Positions 46,667-57,393 of a DNA stretch of 64,000 nucleotides are shown piece after piece. The notes under the pieces were generated by a model, which saw nothing but the letters and a program-made list of their open reading frames with translations, did not search any database and was not told where the DNA came from. Source of the stretch: Candidatus Ichthyocystis sparus (GTDB taxonomy: Bacteria; Pseudomonadota; Gammaproteobacteria; Burkholderiales; 2013Ark19i); the NCBI RefSeq assembly GCF_900078745.1, contig NZ_FKII01000043.1, positions 62,001 to 126,000 of the forward strand, written 5' to 3'. Numbering within the stretch: position 1 is the stretch's first letter; each line of letters opens with the position of its first letter. A program made the position numbers and the translations under genes.

Positions 46667-49600
46667 ATGAGCCTTGGTGTGCATTTGTTATCACATTCAA
46701 TGACAGAAGCACCATCTTGTGAAAAAGATGTTCCCTATATATCTAAAAAATACCCTAAAGAATCACTAAATTTAAATAATAAAGCTGAGGTTAATGGAAA
46801 AGTAGTTACTTGTTCTGAGTTATCTTCATTATTTGTTCTCAATAGTATAGACTTCCACAGAAATAAAACGAAATTGAAAATCAGTGATCTGTTTTCAGAT
46901 AAAGATTCAGTAAAAGAAGCGGTTCTTAGCAAGTTTGAAGAAGTTAATGAAAATATAGTAATAAAAAATTCATGTGGCAGGCATGTTATAATTTGCGATA
47001 AGTTTGGCGATTTTTTACATAGAACAGCATCTACTATGACTAGTGGAGAGCAAAGATTATTTACCTTACACAGTTGCAATCACGTAATGTCTTTTAAGAT
47101 TGTACGCAAAGCTAAGGAAATAGAAGGAGTATCATCAGACAGATGGGTAGTACACTTTTTTGATCCTAACAAAACCATTGTTCTAGCACGCAGTGAAGTT
47201 TTAAGATGCGAAGAATTTTTGGATCAAAGTAAATTCTCTTTAAGAATGTTTATATATCAAAATTTCTATAGAATATATTTTGAAGTTAACCCAGGATGGG
47301 TAGAAACCGAGTGCGCAGTATATGAGTACTCTGATACAAGAGAAGCAATTTCTAGTTTTTCAACTTTAGATACTCTATCTCAAGATGGTATTTCTGGGTG
47401 CATGATGTTTCATATAATGTCTAATAATATTTGTTCATTGAATATTAGAGAAATAGTAAAATCTAAATCTTTTTCTACATTAAGTGCTAGTGCCAGAAGA
47501 GATGTGTTTTTTGCTAAGAGCTCTGGAGGTGTTCCAGGGCTTTTCTTTGCAAGTTCAGAAAACAACTATAATTCTATAAAATCTTATAGTGATTTTTTGG
47601 AAGAACTTTCTAGTGATGAGCAATTAAGTTTGTTGCCTAGAATAATTAGGTCTGAATCACCTGAAGGAGTACCATCTTTGTTTATAGCCATGCAAGAAAA
47701 TAGTTTTCAAAGTATTAATGCTTTTGGTTTGTTAATAGATAGGTTAATGAATCTAAGATCTAAAATGAGTATTGATGATTTTTGTAGAGTGTTATCTGAA
47801 ATTTTGCTAGCCGCTCGTAAAGAGGTGTTTGGTAATTTTTCCGCTCTTTCTACGGCCTTATGTCGAAATAATGCGGAAGCTGTTATGTCTTATGGTAGTA
47901 TTTTGGATAGAATTTTTATGCTCAAAGGTGATATAGGTAGTAGAGAATTGGCTGATATAATTTTTAATTTATTGAATTATAAAGATATGAAAAAAAATAC
48001 TGCTCTACTGTATGGTCTTAAAAATGGTTGTTCTAATGCAGTACGTGCTTTTGGGTCATTATTAGATAGGTTGATTTTTATGAAGGGACATATACCTAAT
48101 ACTGATATGGTGAGAATGATTTTTAGTCTTTTAAGTTATGATTCTGAATATGAATCTTCCAGACTACCAATGCATGGTTTATTTTTTGCTTTGGCAAATG
48201 GTCATTCTGATTCAGTGCGTGCTTTTTCTGAATTGGTGGATAGATTACTCGTTATGAGAGGATGTATACCTGATGAAGATATGGCTGATATGATTTATAG
48301 ACTGATTAATCCTTCTTATAATGGAGATCACGGTCTGTTTTTTGCTTTGGCAAATGGTCATTCTGATACAGTACTTGCTTTGGGTGAGATGATAAGTAGC
48401 AAATTTATGTTGCTGAGTGGTTGTGTGTCTGAAAGAGGCTTTAGTTTTATGATGTTACGTATATTGTCAGCTATGAACAGTAATAATATGCCTGGCATAT
48501 TTGCATCATTATTGAATAATAATGTCGATGTTGTAGAAGCATATGCTTCATTGTTAATTCATGCATCTAAAGTAATTAGAAGAAGAATTTTTTGTATTAA
48601 AGATAGAGATGGATCACCTGCCATTTATAGGTTCATGGAATGTGATGAACCAGAATCCTTTATAGCGTACGATCATTTCCTACAATCACTTTCTTGTGAT
48701 GAGCAAATGGAGCTACTTCCAGAGTTGTTAACTTCTAAAAATAAGGATGGTGATCCAGCCCTGTTTTTAGCTATGCAAGAAGAACGTGATAGTTGCATTG
48801 GTGCATATAGTACTTTGATGGAAAAACAATTAATGAAAATTAAAGAAAGAGTGCCCAATGATGATTTTGCTGGTATGATTTTTGGTATTGCATTGGCTAA
48901 AAGAAGTGATGGGATATCTGCTTTATTTATGGGAATGTATAGGAATAGAGCTAGTGCTATAAGAGCTTACTCAATATTATTGGATAAAGTTTTAGTACTA
49001 CTAAGAGGTACTGTATCAGACGATAAATTATCTGAATTTATTAATAATTTAATTTCATATTGCACACCTTCTTATGATGAAAGCCCTTTGTTAATAGCTC
49101 TACGTAGAGGATATTCTCATTCCGTTTTTGCTTTTGGTTTATTAATTGATAGATTAATGTTAATGAAAGATTGTATATCCAACGACAAACTTTCAAACAT
49201 GATTTTTAACTTATTGAAAGCTAGGACTAGTAAGGATATTGATGGATTGTTTATGGCTTTTCAAAAAGGATATACTGATACGGTAAATGCTTTTGGCTCA
49301 TTGTTAGATAAACTTATTGGTATGAAAGGCCACATAGAAAGTGATGCGTTGGTCGACATGACTTTTGATTTACTGACCTGTAAAAGGGATAGTGATAATG
49401 TTTCTGGTTTGTTTATGGCTATGTATAAAGGACACCATAAAACCGTAGATACTTTTGGAGAATTATTAGACAAGGTTTTATTAGCTCTAAAGGGTACTGT
49501 ACCAGATGATAAATTTGCAAGATTGATTTTTAAATTGTTAAAGGCTAGAGCTAGCAATGGCGTTGATGGATTATTTATGGCTTTGCAAGAAGGAAATAGC

Positions 49601-50242
49601 AATGCTGTACTTTCTTTTATCTCATTGTTAGATAGACTTCTTAGTCTAAAAGGATTCATAGAAGATACCACATTGGTTGGTATGGTATTTGATTTGCTAA
49701 TGTGCAAAAGTTGTGATGATAGTATTCCAGGATTATTTGTAGCTATGAAAAATGGACATCATGTGGCTGTAGATACTTTTGGAAAATTATTGGAAAAATT
49801 GATGATGTTTAAGGATGATATTTCTACTGGATATTTTAATAATATGTTGTTAGATCTTGTGGCATCTAGACGATCAGATGGTGTATCTGGATTATTTGTA
49901 GCACTGGAGAATGATTTTCCTGAGGTAGTTAAATCTTATATTTCACTACTTAAATTAATACCTAAAGATGAATTAGTTAATGTATTAGTGGCTTCGGATA
50001 GTTCTGGTAGACCTGCTGCATTGCTTGCTGGTAGTAATGCCTTGGAAGCCTATTTTGCGATGGTATCTGAATTTACTACAAAGACTATATATGCTTTACA
50101 TTCACAACTTAGTAGTACAAGAAGGTCAATTGAACATATATTGGTGGGTGATAGTAATCTTGATGGGAAATATAAACTTTTATTGGAGAAGGTCAAAGAG
50201 CTTGCCAGAAGCTCAAGACAGAGCCATTATAGTTTGCAATAA
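46667..50242 (+). CDS. EspL/ShET2-like cysteine protease effector with about 17 repeats
   Basis: An intact 1191-residue member. The triad is Cys49 ('VVTCSELSSLF'), His139 ('SCNHVMSFKI') and Asp166 ('HFFDPNKTI'). The N-terminus is four or five residues shorter than in siblings ('MSLGVHLLSHSM'). About 17 repeats follow, mixing the common type with the 'ESPLLIALRRGYSHSVFAFG' subtype, and including one near-duplicated pair ('DKVLLALKGTVPDDKFARLI' with 'GLFMALQEGNSNAVLSF'). The cap 'SSGRPAALLAGSNALEAYFA' is almost identical to the remnants at 44785-45306. The ATG is well placed after a G-rich ribosome-binding site. The end is slightly extended ('LARSSRQSHYSLQ'). Confidence 0.8.
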   Translation: MSLGVHLLSHSMTEAPSCEKDVPYISKKYPKESLNLNNKAEVNGKVVTCSELSSLFVLNSIDFHRNKTKLKISDLFSDKDSVKEAVLSKFEEVNENIVIKNSCGRHVIICDKFGDFLHRTASTMTSGEQRLFTLHSCNHVMSFKIVRKAKEIEGVSSDRWVVHFFDPNKTIVLARSEVLRCEEFLDQSKFSLRMFIYQNFYRIYFEVNPGWVETECAVYEYSDTREAISSFSTLDTLSQDGISGCMMFHIMSNNICSLNIREIVKSKSFSTLSASARRDVFFAKSSGGVPGLFFASSENNYNSIKSYSDFLEELSSDEQLSLLPRIIRSESPEGVPSLFIAMQENSFQSINAFGLLIDRLMNLRSKMSIDDFCRVLSEILLAARKEVFGNFSALSTALCRNNAEAVMSYGSILDRIFMLKGDIGSRELADIIFNLLNYKDMKKNTALLYGLKNGCSNAVRAFGSLLDRLIFMKGHIPNTDMVRMIFSLLSYDSEYESSRLPMHGLFFALANGHSDSVRAFSELVDRLLVMRGCIPDEDMADMIYRLINPSYNGDHGLFFALANGHSDTVLALGEMISSKFMLLSGCVSERGFSFMMLRILSAMNSNNMPGIFASLLNNNVDVVEAYASLLIHASKVIRRRIFCIKDRDGSPAIYRFMECDEPESFIAYDHFLQSLSCDEQMELLPELLTSKNKDGDPALFLAMQEERDSCIGAYSTLMEKQLMKIKERVPNDDFAGMIFGIALAKRSDGISALFMGMYRNRASAIRAYSILLDKVLVLLRGTVSDDKLSEFINNLISYCTPSYDESPLLIALRRGYSHSVFAFGLLIDRLMLMKDCISNDKLSNMIFNLLKARTSKDIDGLFMAFQKGYTDTVNAFGSLLDKLIGMKGHIESDALVDMTFDLLTCKRDSDNVSGLFMAMYKGHHKTVDTFGELLDKVLLALKGTVPDDKFARLIFKLLKARASNGVDGLFMALQEGNSNAVLSFISLLDRLLSLKGFIEDTTLVGMVFDLLMCKSCDDSIPGLFVAMKNGHHVAVDTFGKLLEKLMMFKDDISTGYFNNMLLDLVASRRSDGVSGLFVALENDFPEVVKSYISLLKLIPKDELVNVLVASDSSGRPAALLAGSNALEAYFAMVSEFTTKTIYALHSQLSSTRRSIEHILVGDSNLDGKYKLLLEKVKELARSSRQSHYSLQ

Positions 50243-50339
50243 GAAGAGTTAATAAGGTTGTGAAATGGTATTTTTACTTAGGTAGTGCAAACTACTACCA
50301 AAAGATGAAATGATACAAATGGCAGGCAGTATAAAATCC

Positions 50340-50640
50340 GGTGATGTCACATTAATATGTGTAGTATCTCTCAGTATATTGTTTGATAATACAATCTTTT
50401 TATATCATCCTAGATATAGATCCTATAGCGGTAATACTGATAATAAAGTAAACTGGAGCAGTATGGGATTTGATATAGCACGATCTTCTGCAAAGATTAG
50501 CACCATCTGATCAAAAGAATTTACCGTCTAAAAAATGTTAGAGGTTTATTAAGTTTAAATTGTAAGGTAAAAGTTGACAGGGAAATTATTACTTGTTACC
50601 ATTTGGCCTCATATTCACTTAGAATAGCGTTGTTTGTGAA
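50340..50640 (+). pseudogene. 5' remnant of an EspL/ShET2-like gene with its upstream block
   Basis: The inverted repeat CACATTAATATGTG (50348-50361) and a following T-rich, TATA-like stretch match the shared upstream block. Bases 50498-50640 encode 'APSDQKNLP', a break, 'SKKC' and 'GLLSLNCKVKVDREIITCYH', the first 60 residues of the family, then stop. The gene was truncated before the ZIP-containing block. Confidence 0.7.
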
Positions 50641-50951
50641 AATAAATAACATATTTAGGTTTCTTGGTTTGCATACAAAACCCTCATAATATTGATAAGT
50701 TCCGTCGTGGATGCCGGCTCTTAAATTGGCGTGCTGTACTGGTCGATACTTATCTGCAAGTGTGTGCTATCATGTGCGTCTGCATGGAATGTTGCTCCTT
50801 TATTTATATTGTATAAATTATGTTGTAGGGTGCTATTGAGTGAAGTCTATGCAGATTGCTGCAACATAGTCCGTTCTATCAACTACGGTATCTGTATACT
50901 GTTTATTAGTAAATTAATGATAAAATATATGTAAAATGTTGCAACATAACA

Positions 50952-51749
50952 TTGTTACATGCTGTGGGATTGGCTTGTATGATTGGATGTTCTTCTTTTC
51001 ACTTTATTTATCTTTTAGTTATATTTTTTGTCACCATTTTTTCTGGAGCTTACCCTTTTTTTGTAAGAATACGTGAAGGATGTGGTCATTCAGGTCCTTT
51101 TGATTTTTCTATAGCTGAGTCTTTGGCCGTTGGTGTTTTTTTGGGATCTGCTCTTATGCATATGCTAGCCGATGCATCCAGAAACTTTTACAAGCTACAC
51201 TATGACTATCCCATACCATTTCTTATGGCATCATTGGTTTTTCTTTTGCTGCTTTTTTTGGAGCATATTGGTAGAGAAATTTACGAACAAGAGGGCGTAA
51301 CTAGTAGATCTTTAGCTGTGCTTGCAGTTGCTATGCTTTCATTTCACAGCTTATTAGCAGGTGCCGCTTTGGGATTAAGCAGATCTCCATCTGTTATGCT
51401 TCTTGTGTTCTTGGCCATTACAGCTCACAAATGGGCAGCAAGCTTTGCATTATCTGTGCAGATAAACAAAACTTCATTGGAATTAAAGTCGAGATTGTTT
51501 TTATTTGGTATTTTTTCCATTATGGCTCCAATAGGAATATTGTTTGGTAGCGAGGTAAAGTACTTTACAACTCCATATCCTCTACTAGCCCCAACATTCT
51601 CATCATTGGCTGCTGGAACTTTTTTATACATGGGTACTCTTCATGGTCTGGAGCATGGCATCTTAGTAAAGAAGTGTTGTGATTTAAAAAACTTTTCTTT
51701 TGTAATACTGGGATTCTTTATTATGTCTATAGTAGCTATATGGACATGA
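50952..51749 (+). CDS. ZIP-family divalent metal transporter
   Basis: The 265-residue hydrophobic protein has about eight membrane segments. Family signatures are 'AESLAVGVFLGSALMHML' (second segment), 'LSFHSLLAGAALGLS' (fourth), 'TAHKWAASFALSVQ' (fifth) and 'SLAAGTFLYMGTLHGLEH' (seventh). ZIP proteins carry zinc or iron into the cytoplasm. The pattern resembles eukaryotic ZIP1-type (ZIPII) proteins as I recall them more than classic bacterial ZupT. The glutamate often found after the fourth-segment His motif is replaced by Ala ('HSLLAG'). The start is uncertain: TTG 50952, GTG 50964 or ATG 50979 are in frame and none has a strong ribosome-binding site. A dead duplicate lies at 28187-28840. 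Confidence 0.8.
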   Translation: MLHAVGLACMIGCSSFHFIYLLVIFFVTIFSGAYPFFVRIREGCGHSGPFDFSIAESLAVGVFLGSALMHMLADASRNFYKLHYDYPIPFLMASLVFLLLLFLEHIGREIYEQEGVTSRSLAVLAVAMLSFHSLLAGAALGLSRSPSVMLLVFLAITAHKWAASFALSVQINKTSLELKSRLFLFGIFSIMAPIGILFGSEVKYFTTPYPLLAPTFSSLAAGTFLYMGTLHGLEHGILVKKCCDLKNFSFVILGFFIMSIVAIWT

Positions 51750-51985
51750 TTTGGTATAGAGGGCCTACTTTCAATGCCTACACTGTCATGCAGCTATTGT
51801 TACATTATATATGGTATATGTACAAAAGGTATCTAATGTAATAAAGAAGTATTGGAAGTTTCATGCTAGTTATTTTTGTGAAGCATGTACTGTGATGCCT
51901 GTTGATGTGGGATGGGTACCTTGTAGCTTATTTCTAACTCACATACAAAGACGTGTAATTATGGATATACATTCTCCTGCATGGT

Positions 51986-52912
51986 CTAGGCACGTCTCTG
52001 TCTTCTTCTATTTTCTTCTGCTCTGTTGGATAAGCTAAAAATTCTTAATATAATTAAAACGACAAGTAGGGCAGATATCACAGAAGTTACAACCCACCTG
52101 ATAGATAGCCCCAGGGAAACACACGAACGTTGTTGTTCTTCATTTGTGGCACATCTACTGCACTGAGAACGATAATTAACATCTAATAGATAGTACCAAA
52201 GTGGTTTTATTATCATATAAATGCCTATTGCAAAAGCGATAGAATACCCAACTCTCCTTACAGAATTTGCATAAGCATCTCCATCACTTACATCTTTAAT
52301 ATGATGGCAGCATTCAGTGTGATGGTGGCAACGTTCCGATTTTCTTGTAACTAGCTCCCGAGATTCCAGTGCGCGAATATTATCGCTCGACTTCTTTGTT
52401 TTCTTTTTACATAAAGGCCTATTTATTCCAGTTTTGAGTCTTGGTCCCTCTTTAGAGCAACGTAAATCTTCAATACGTAACACTCCTACAGTAGAAACTT
52501 CAACATTCTGTTCCTCCACCTTGCTAGAATCATGCTTGTTACCTAAACCACCCATGCCTTTTAAAGCCTTTGCCCTTCTTCGTATAGGATTATGCCATGG
52601 ATCATTTGATTTTTCTAATTTCACTGAGTGTTTATTCTTAACCGTGGCCTTTTTGCTTTTTTTTGATGATGTTGATGGCTGTTCTATATCTTCAGCATTA
52701 CGTGAAGAGGAGATCTTGGGATAAACTAAGGAACCAGCACTAACTGAAGGTTCAGATAAAGATCTTTCTCCAATACTTGCAAAACTAAATGGACTGAATA
52801 CTCTAGTGAGGATGGATGATTGAGAATTTATGGATGATTGAGTATTTACTTCACTATCGGAACCTTCATCAGAGGAGGTGCTAACAACATCATGTATTCT
52901 ATTGTTAAACAT
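51986..52912 (-). CDS. Unknown two-segment membrane protein, paralogue A
   Basis: This 308-residue protein is not recognised. The N-terminal third is Ser/Asp/Glu-rich ('STSSDEGSDSEVNTQSS'). A basic central motif 'LEKSNDPWHNPIRRRAKALK' followed by 'GMGGLGNK', and 'EDLRCSKEGPRLKTGINRPL', are shared with the protein at 53473. A His/Cys-rich patch ('CHHHTECCHHIKD') precedes two membrane segments ('IAFAIGIYMIIKPLWYYLL', 'VVTSVISALLVVLIILRIF') and a basic tail. The start ATG follows AAAGAGATT, also conserved in the paralogue. The layout suggests a long cytoplasmic or translocated N-terminal region with a membrane hairpin. A decayed 3' copy is at about 29078-29237. Confidence 0.7.
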   Translation of the reverse strand: MFNNRIHDVVSTSSDEGSDSEVNTQSSINSQSSILTRVFSPFSFASIGERSLSEPSVSAGSLVYPKISSSRNAEDIEQPSTSSKKSKKATVKNKHSVKLEKSNDPWHNPIRRRAKALKGMGGLGNKHDSSKVEEQNVEVSTVGVLRIEDLRCSKEGPRLKTGINRPLCKKKTKKSSDNIRALESRELVTRKSERCHHHTECCHHIKDVSDGDAYANSVRRVGYSIAFAIGIYMIIKPLWYYLLDVNYRSQCSRCATNEEQQRSCVSLGLSIRWVVTSVISALLVVLIILRIFSLSNRAEENRRRQRRA

Positions 52913-53472
52913 ATAATCTCTTTTTCATCATTCGATCGAAGTTATTTTTACACGTACTTGCTTATCTAATTCTATGAATAAATTAGCATAGTTGTATAGC
53001 ATAATTGTAATTTTTATTTTTAAAGAATTGACCTCCGATATCCTAAATTATCAAAGGTTATACTTTATTAATTTTACTATTTGTATTTGTCATATACTAA
53101 AATACAATATAATAAATATTAGTTAGATATAGATATCTCTCTTTTGGCTCATATGTTGATTAACATCCATACAAATTACTACAGTAATGGTCTGTTTAAT
53201 TGCATGAATTTTTCATAGTGGGAAATTTATATGTAATCTACTGCAAAGTTTACTATACATATAAAATAGTTATTTATCATGAGTAATTTTTAAACTTACT
53301 TATTAATTTGTGTTTGTGTATTATATCTGCTGGAAGAGAAAGATATTTTGATAATATCTTTGAATAATGCTCATGCCTATACCTGATTTATGTATCGATA
53401 TATGTTGAAGTACATACAGAAAATATAGATCTCAACGTTGTTATAAATGGAAATACGATAACAATTTCCACA
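52913..53472. other. Duplicated leader plus trace of a family C-terminus
   Basis: Bases 52913-52990 match 54331-54410, the upstream flank of the second paralogue, so gene and leader were duplicated together. Bases 53325-53465 resemble the cap-coding sequence of the repeat family ('TCTGCTGGAAGAGA', 'ATACCTGATTTATGTA'); a similar trace occurs at 54601-54650. No gene otherwise. Confidence 0.5.
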
Positions 53473-54330
53473 TTATTTAACAAATTTTAACGTTTTTTTT
53501 GAGCTATTGCGACCATACCTAAACATTAGGTCATCCACTATACCAAAAGAATTTGTTATAACGGAAAACATAGAAATAATTAATAAAAGTGTATTCCTAA
53601 AAACATTTGCTATCTTAATGCATTTTTTAGGTGAAACATCTTTGGCTGAAGAAGAATACTTTTTATTTATACATGGATATATATTATCCGTTAAAGACGT
53701 AATTGATACTACAAATAGGGCAATGCCAAATGTAATAACAAAAATACGAATAATAAGAGATCTTACAGTTCCTCTTGAACGAAGGCCTGGCCTTTCCTCG
53801 TATTTATCTTTAGATTTAACTCTATAATTAGTTAATTGTCTATTTATTCCAGTTTTAAGTCTTGGTCCTACCTTAGAAGTACGCAAATCTTCTATACTGG
53901 ATATGAATGATTTCTCAATCTTTTTGTTTTCCTCTTGATTATGTTGAGATTTATTACCTAAACCACCTATGCCTTTTAGAGCTTTTGCTCTTCTTCGTAT
54001 GGGATTGTTCCATGGGTCATTTGATTTTTCCAATTTTGCTAAGTGCTTATTTAGTTTGAATTTTTTGCCCCTTCCTAATGATACATATGGCTGTTCTAGA
54101 ACCTCAGCATTATGCGAAAAAGAAGGTGAGGAAGAAATTAAAGAACTACCATTACTAACTGAGGGCTCAGATATAGGTCTTTCTCTAGCACCTACAAGGC
54201 CAAATGGATTCCATAATATTTTAGTGAGAATGGATGATTGAACATTCATGGGTAGTTGACAATTTGTTTCACTATTTGAGTCTTCATCAGAAGAAGTTGT
54301 AGCAACATCATATATTGTATTGTTAAACAT
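53473..54330 (-). CDS. Unknown two-segment membrane protein, paralogue B
   Basis: A 285-residue paralogue of 51986-52912. It shares the start ('MFNNTIYDVATTSSDEDSNS'), 'QSSILTKIL', the basic motif 'LEKSNDPWNNPIRRRAKALK' with 'GIGGLGNK', and 'EDLRTSKVGPRLKTGINR'. The His/Cys-rich patch of paralogue A is absent. Two membrane segments follow ('IIRIFVITFGIALFVVSI' and 'LLLIISMFSVITNSFGIV'), separated by a Cys-containing loop, and the tail is basic. The strict conservation of the central motif against a free-drifting remainder suggests it binds a partner. I cannot name the family. Confidence 0.7.
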   Translation of the reverse strand: MFNNTIYDVATTSSDEDSNSETNCQLPMNVQSSILTKILWNPFGLVGARERPISEPSVSNGSSLISSSPSFSHNAEVLEQPYVSLGRGKKFKLNKHLAKLEKSNDPWNNPIRRRAKALKGIGGLGNKSQHNQEENKKIEKSFISSIEDLRTSKVGPRLKTGINRQLTNYRVKSKDKYEERPGLRSRGTVRSLIIRIFVITFGIALFVVSITSLTDNIYPCINKKYSSSAKDVSPKKCIKIANVFRNTLLLIISMFSVITNSFGIVDDLMFRYGRNSSKKTLKFVK

Positions 54331-54657
54331 GCAATCTCTTTCCCATTATTAACTCGAGATTGTTTTTACACTTACTTGCTTGATTAATTCTATGAATAAA
54401 TTAGCATGGCATAATTATCAGCTTGCATTTTCATACGATTGATAGTTCTATAATTATTTTGAGAGTGGTCTTTCTTATCTGTAGTATTGGATTTTTAGGC
54501 ACCGTCAGATCATTTGCTATTTTGATTTCAGTAGTATTTTACCTTGTCTTGGATTTGTATTTTTTACCTTTTTTAGGTTAGTTTATATTTATGTGTATAC
54601 TTATTGGAAGAGAAAGATGGCTCAATGACGACCGTGCCAGTTCCTGATTGATATACC

Positions 54658-57393
54658 GACTGTTATAGAAGTAACAAAAAAATGAAAGTTAACGAGTTAT
54701 TTTCAGATGGAGATTCAATAAAAAAATTAGTTCCTGTTAATTTTCAAGAAATTAATAAAAATTTGATAAAAAATTCATGTGATAGATGTATTATAGCTTG
54801 TGATAAATTTGGTGATTTTTTACATAAAATAGCATCTACCACAGTTTCTGGGGAGCAAAGGTTTTTTTATCTTGCAAAGTTGCAGTTATTCAATGTCTTT
54901 TAAGATCACGCATAAAACTAAAAAAATAGAAGAAGGAGAGTCAGCAGATAGGTGGGTAGTGCATTTTTTTGATCCTAATGTAACTAATGTTGTAGCACGT
55001 AGTGAAGTTTTAAATCATGAGGAATTTCTAGATTCGAGTAAATTTTCTTTAAGAATGTTTATTAATAAATATTATTATAAAAGTTACTTTGAAAATAACG
55101 AATTAGAGCCAATAGAAAGCGAATGTGCAATATATGAGTATTCTGATATAAGAAAAGCAAGTTTGGTTTTCAACTTTAGAAACCTTGTCCCAGGATAGTA
55201 TTTCTGGGTGTATGATATATCACATGATGTCTAATAACATTAGTTTATTGGATATTAGGGGAATAATAAAATCCAAGTCTTTTTCAACGTTGAGTTCTAA
55301 TACTAGAAAAGAGATATTTTTTGCTAAAAGCTCCCTAGGTGTTTCTGCTCTTCAGTTGGTTATGGAACAGAACCATTTTAACTCCATGATATCCTATGAT
55401 GATTTTTTGGAAGAACTTTCTTATGATGAACAATTAAGTTTGTTGCCTGAAATTATACACACTAAATCACCTAAGGGAGTACCGGCTTTATTTATGGCTA
55501 TGCAAAAAGGGCATGTTGAATGTGTTAATAATTTTGCTTTATTGATAAACAGATTGATTAATATAGGGCATAGAATACCTACAGAAGACTTTTCTGAAAT
55601 ACTATTTAATGCTTTGCTTTCCAAACGTAAAGATGGGTGCTCTGCTCTTTCTATGGCTGTATCGAAAAATAATACTGGAGCTATTTTGGCTTTTGGTAAT
55701 CTTTTGGATAGTATTTTTATACTTAAAGACAGTATAGGTAGTGAGAGATTATCTAGTGTAATCTTTAGATTGTTGGATTATAAAGATAACCAAGGAGCTA
55801 CAGGTCTATTTATTGCTTTACAAGGAAGGCATACTGATACAGTAATTGCTTTTGGTGAGTTAATAAGCAAACTAGCGCTACTAAGGCATGGTGTACCTGA
55901 GAGTGTGTTCAATTCTATGATATTATGCATATTAAGAGCTACAGCAGAATATGATAGTATGCCTGTACCTGCAATATTAATGTTATTAGCAAGGAACTAT
56001 ACTGATGTTATAGATGTATACAGTTCATTACTTATATATGCATCTAAAGAAGTTAGAAGAGAAATATTCTGTATCAAAGATAGTAATGGATTACCTGTCA
56101 TTTATTTATTTGTATCTTACAATGACCACAAAAGTTTGATATCGTACGGTTATTTTTTGCAAGCACTTTCTTGTGATGAGAAAGTGGATTTACTGCCAAG
56201 TATATTAATTTCTCAAAATAATAATGGCGACCCCGCTTTACTTATAGCTATGAAAGAGGGGTATAGCGACTGTATTGATGCATATGGTAATTTGATGAAA
56301 AATCAATTACTGACAATTAAATACAGAATGTCTCCTGATGATTTTGCTGGTCTAGTTTTAAATATTGCATTAGCTAAAGGAAGTGATGGAACATCTGCTT
56401 TGTTCATGGGGATGAGCAGCAATAGAGTTGGTGCTATAGAAGCTTATTCAGTGTTACTAGACAAAGTTTTACTGTTACTAAAAGATACAATATCGGATGA
56501 TAAACTGGCTGATATTATTTATATGTTAATTTCATATTGATCGCCTTTATGTGATAAAAGTCCCATATTTGTAGCTATGAATAATGGATATGCTGATTCT
56601 GTTGCTTCTTTCGGTTTATTGATTAATTGATATTAATGAAAGATTATATATCCCACGATAAAATTTCAAATATGGTCTTTAAATGGTCTTTAAATTGTTA
56701 AAGGCTAGAACCAGTAAAAATATTGATGGATTATTTATAGCCTTGCAAGAAGGGAATGCTGATTCAGTTACTGCTTTTGGCTCGTTGTTGGATAAATTTA
56801 TCAACATGAAAGGCTACATAGAAGATGTTCCATTAGTTGATATGGTGTTTGATTTGCTAATGTGTAAAAGTGGTGATAATAATGTTCCAGGTTTGTTTAT
56901 GGCAATGCAAGAGGGACATTATGGGGCCGTAGGTTCTTTTAGTAAGTTATTAGAAAAAGTAGTGACATTTAGGGATATTGCATTCGTATTCGGTGAATAT
57001 TTTGATAATATGTTTTTAGATACTGTAATATCTAGGCGATCAGATGGGATATCTGGCTTGTTTGTGGCACTAAGGAATAATCTTCCTGAAGTAGTTACAT
57101 CTTATGGCCTATTGCTTAATTTAATACCTAAAGATGAATTAGTAGTTGGTGTATTAGTAGCTTCTTATGGTGACATACCACCCGCTGTGTTATTTGCTGG
57201 TAAAGAGGCTTTTGATGGTTATTTTAAAATAATATCTAACTTACCTACTAAGATTATATATGATTTATATTCAAGATTTAATAACATAAGAATGTCAATT
57301 GAACGCGTACTTTCGGGTAATGGTAACCTTGACGAGAAATATAGATTTTTATTGGAAAAGATTAAGGAGCTTGCTACAGTTCCCAGACCTTAA
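54658..57393 (+). pseudogene. EspL/ShET2-like gene lacking the catalytic Cys, with frameshifts
   Basis: Homology starts at 'DCYRSNKKMKVNELFSD', so the first 60 residues with the nucleophile are gone, replaced by a C-terminal trace of another copy. A shift in a T-run near 54866-54872 follows; in the restored frame the motif reads 'SCSYSMSFKI', so the usual His is Tyr. A second shift lies in T-runs near 55168-55178, a TGA near 56538 ('ISY*SPLCDKSP'), a shift near 56630, and a short direct duplication near 56675-56690. Long intact repeat segments remain (55185-56540 and 56683-57393), ending 'LATVPRP'. The gene cannot yield an active enzyme. Confidence 0.85.

Noticed and set aside
8533..50242. 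The repeats considered as standard ankyrin, TPR or leucine-rich repeats
   Set aside because: The unit is about 50-54 residues rather than 33, 34 or 24, and lacks the TPLH ankyrin core or the LxxLxLxxN pattern; 'ankyrin-like' is used only for the resemblance remembered in ShET2/EspL proteins.
50310..50934. Short plus-strand frames between the 46667 gene and the ZIP gene
   Set aside because: They have no ribosome-binding site; the stretch is explained by a family remnant and the ZIP upstream block.
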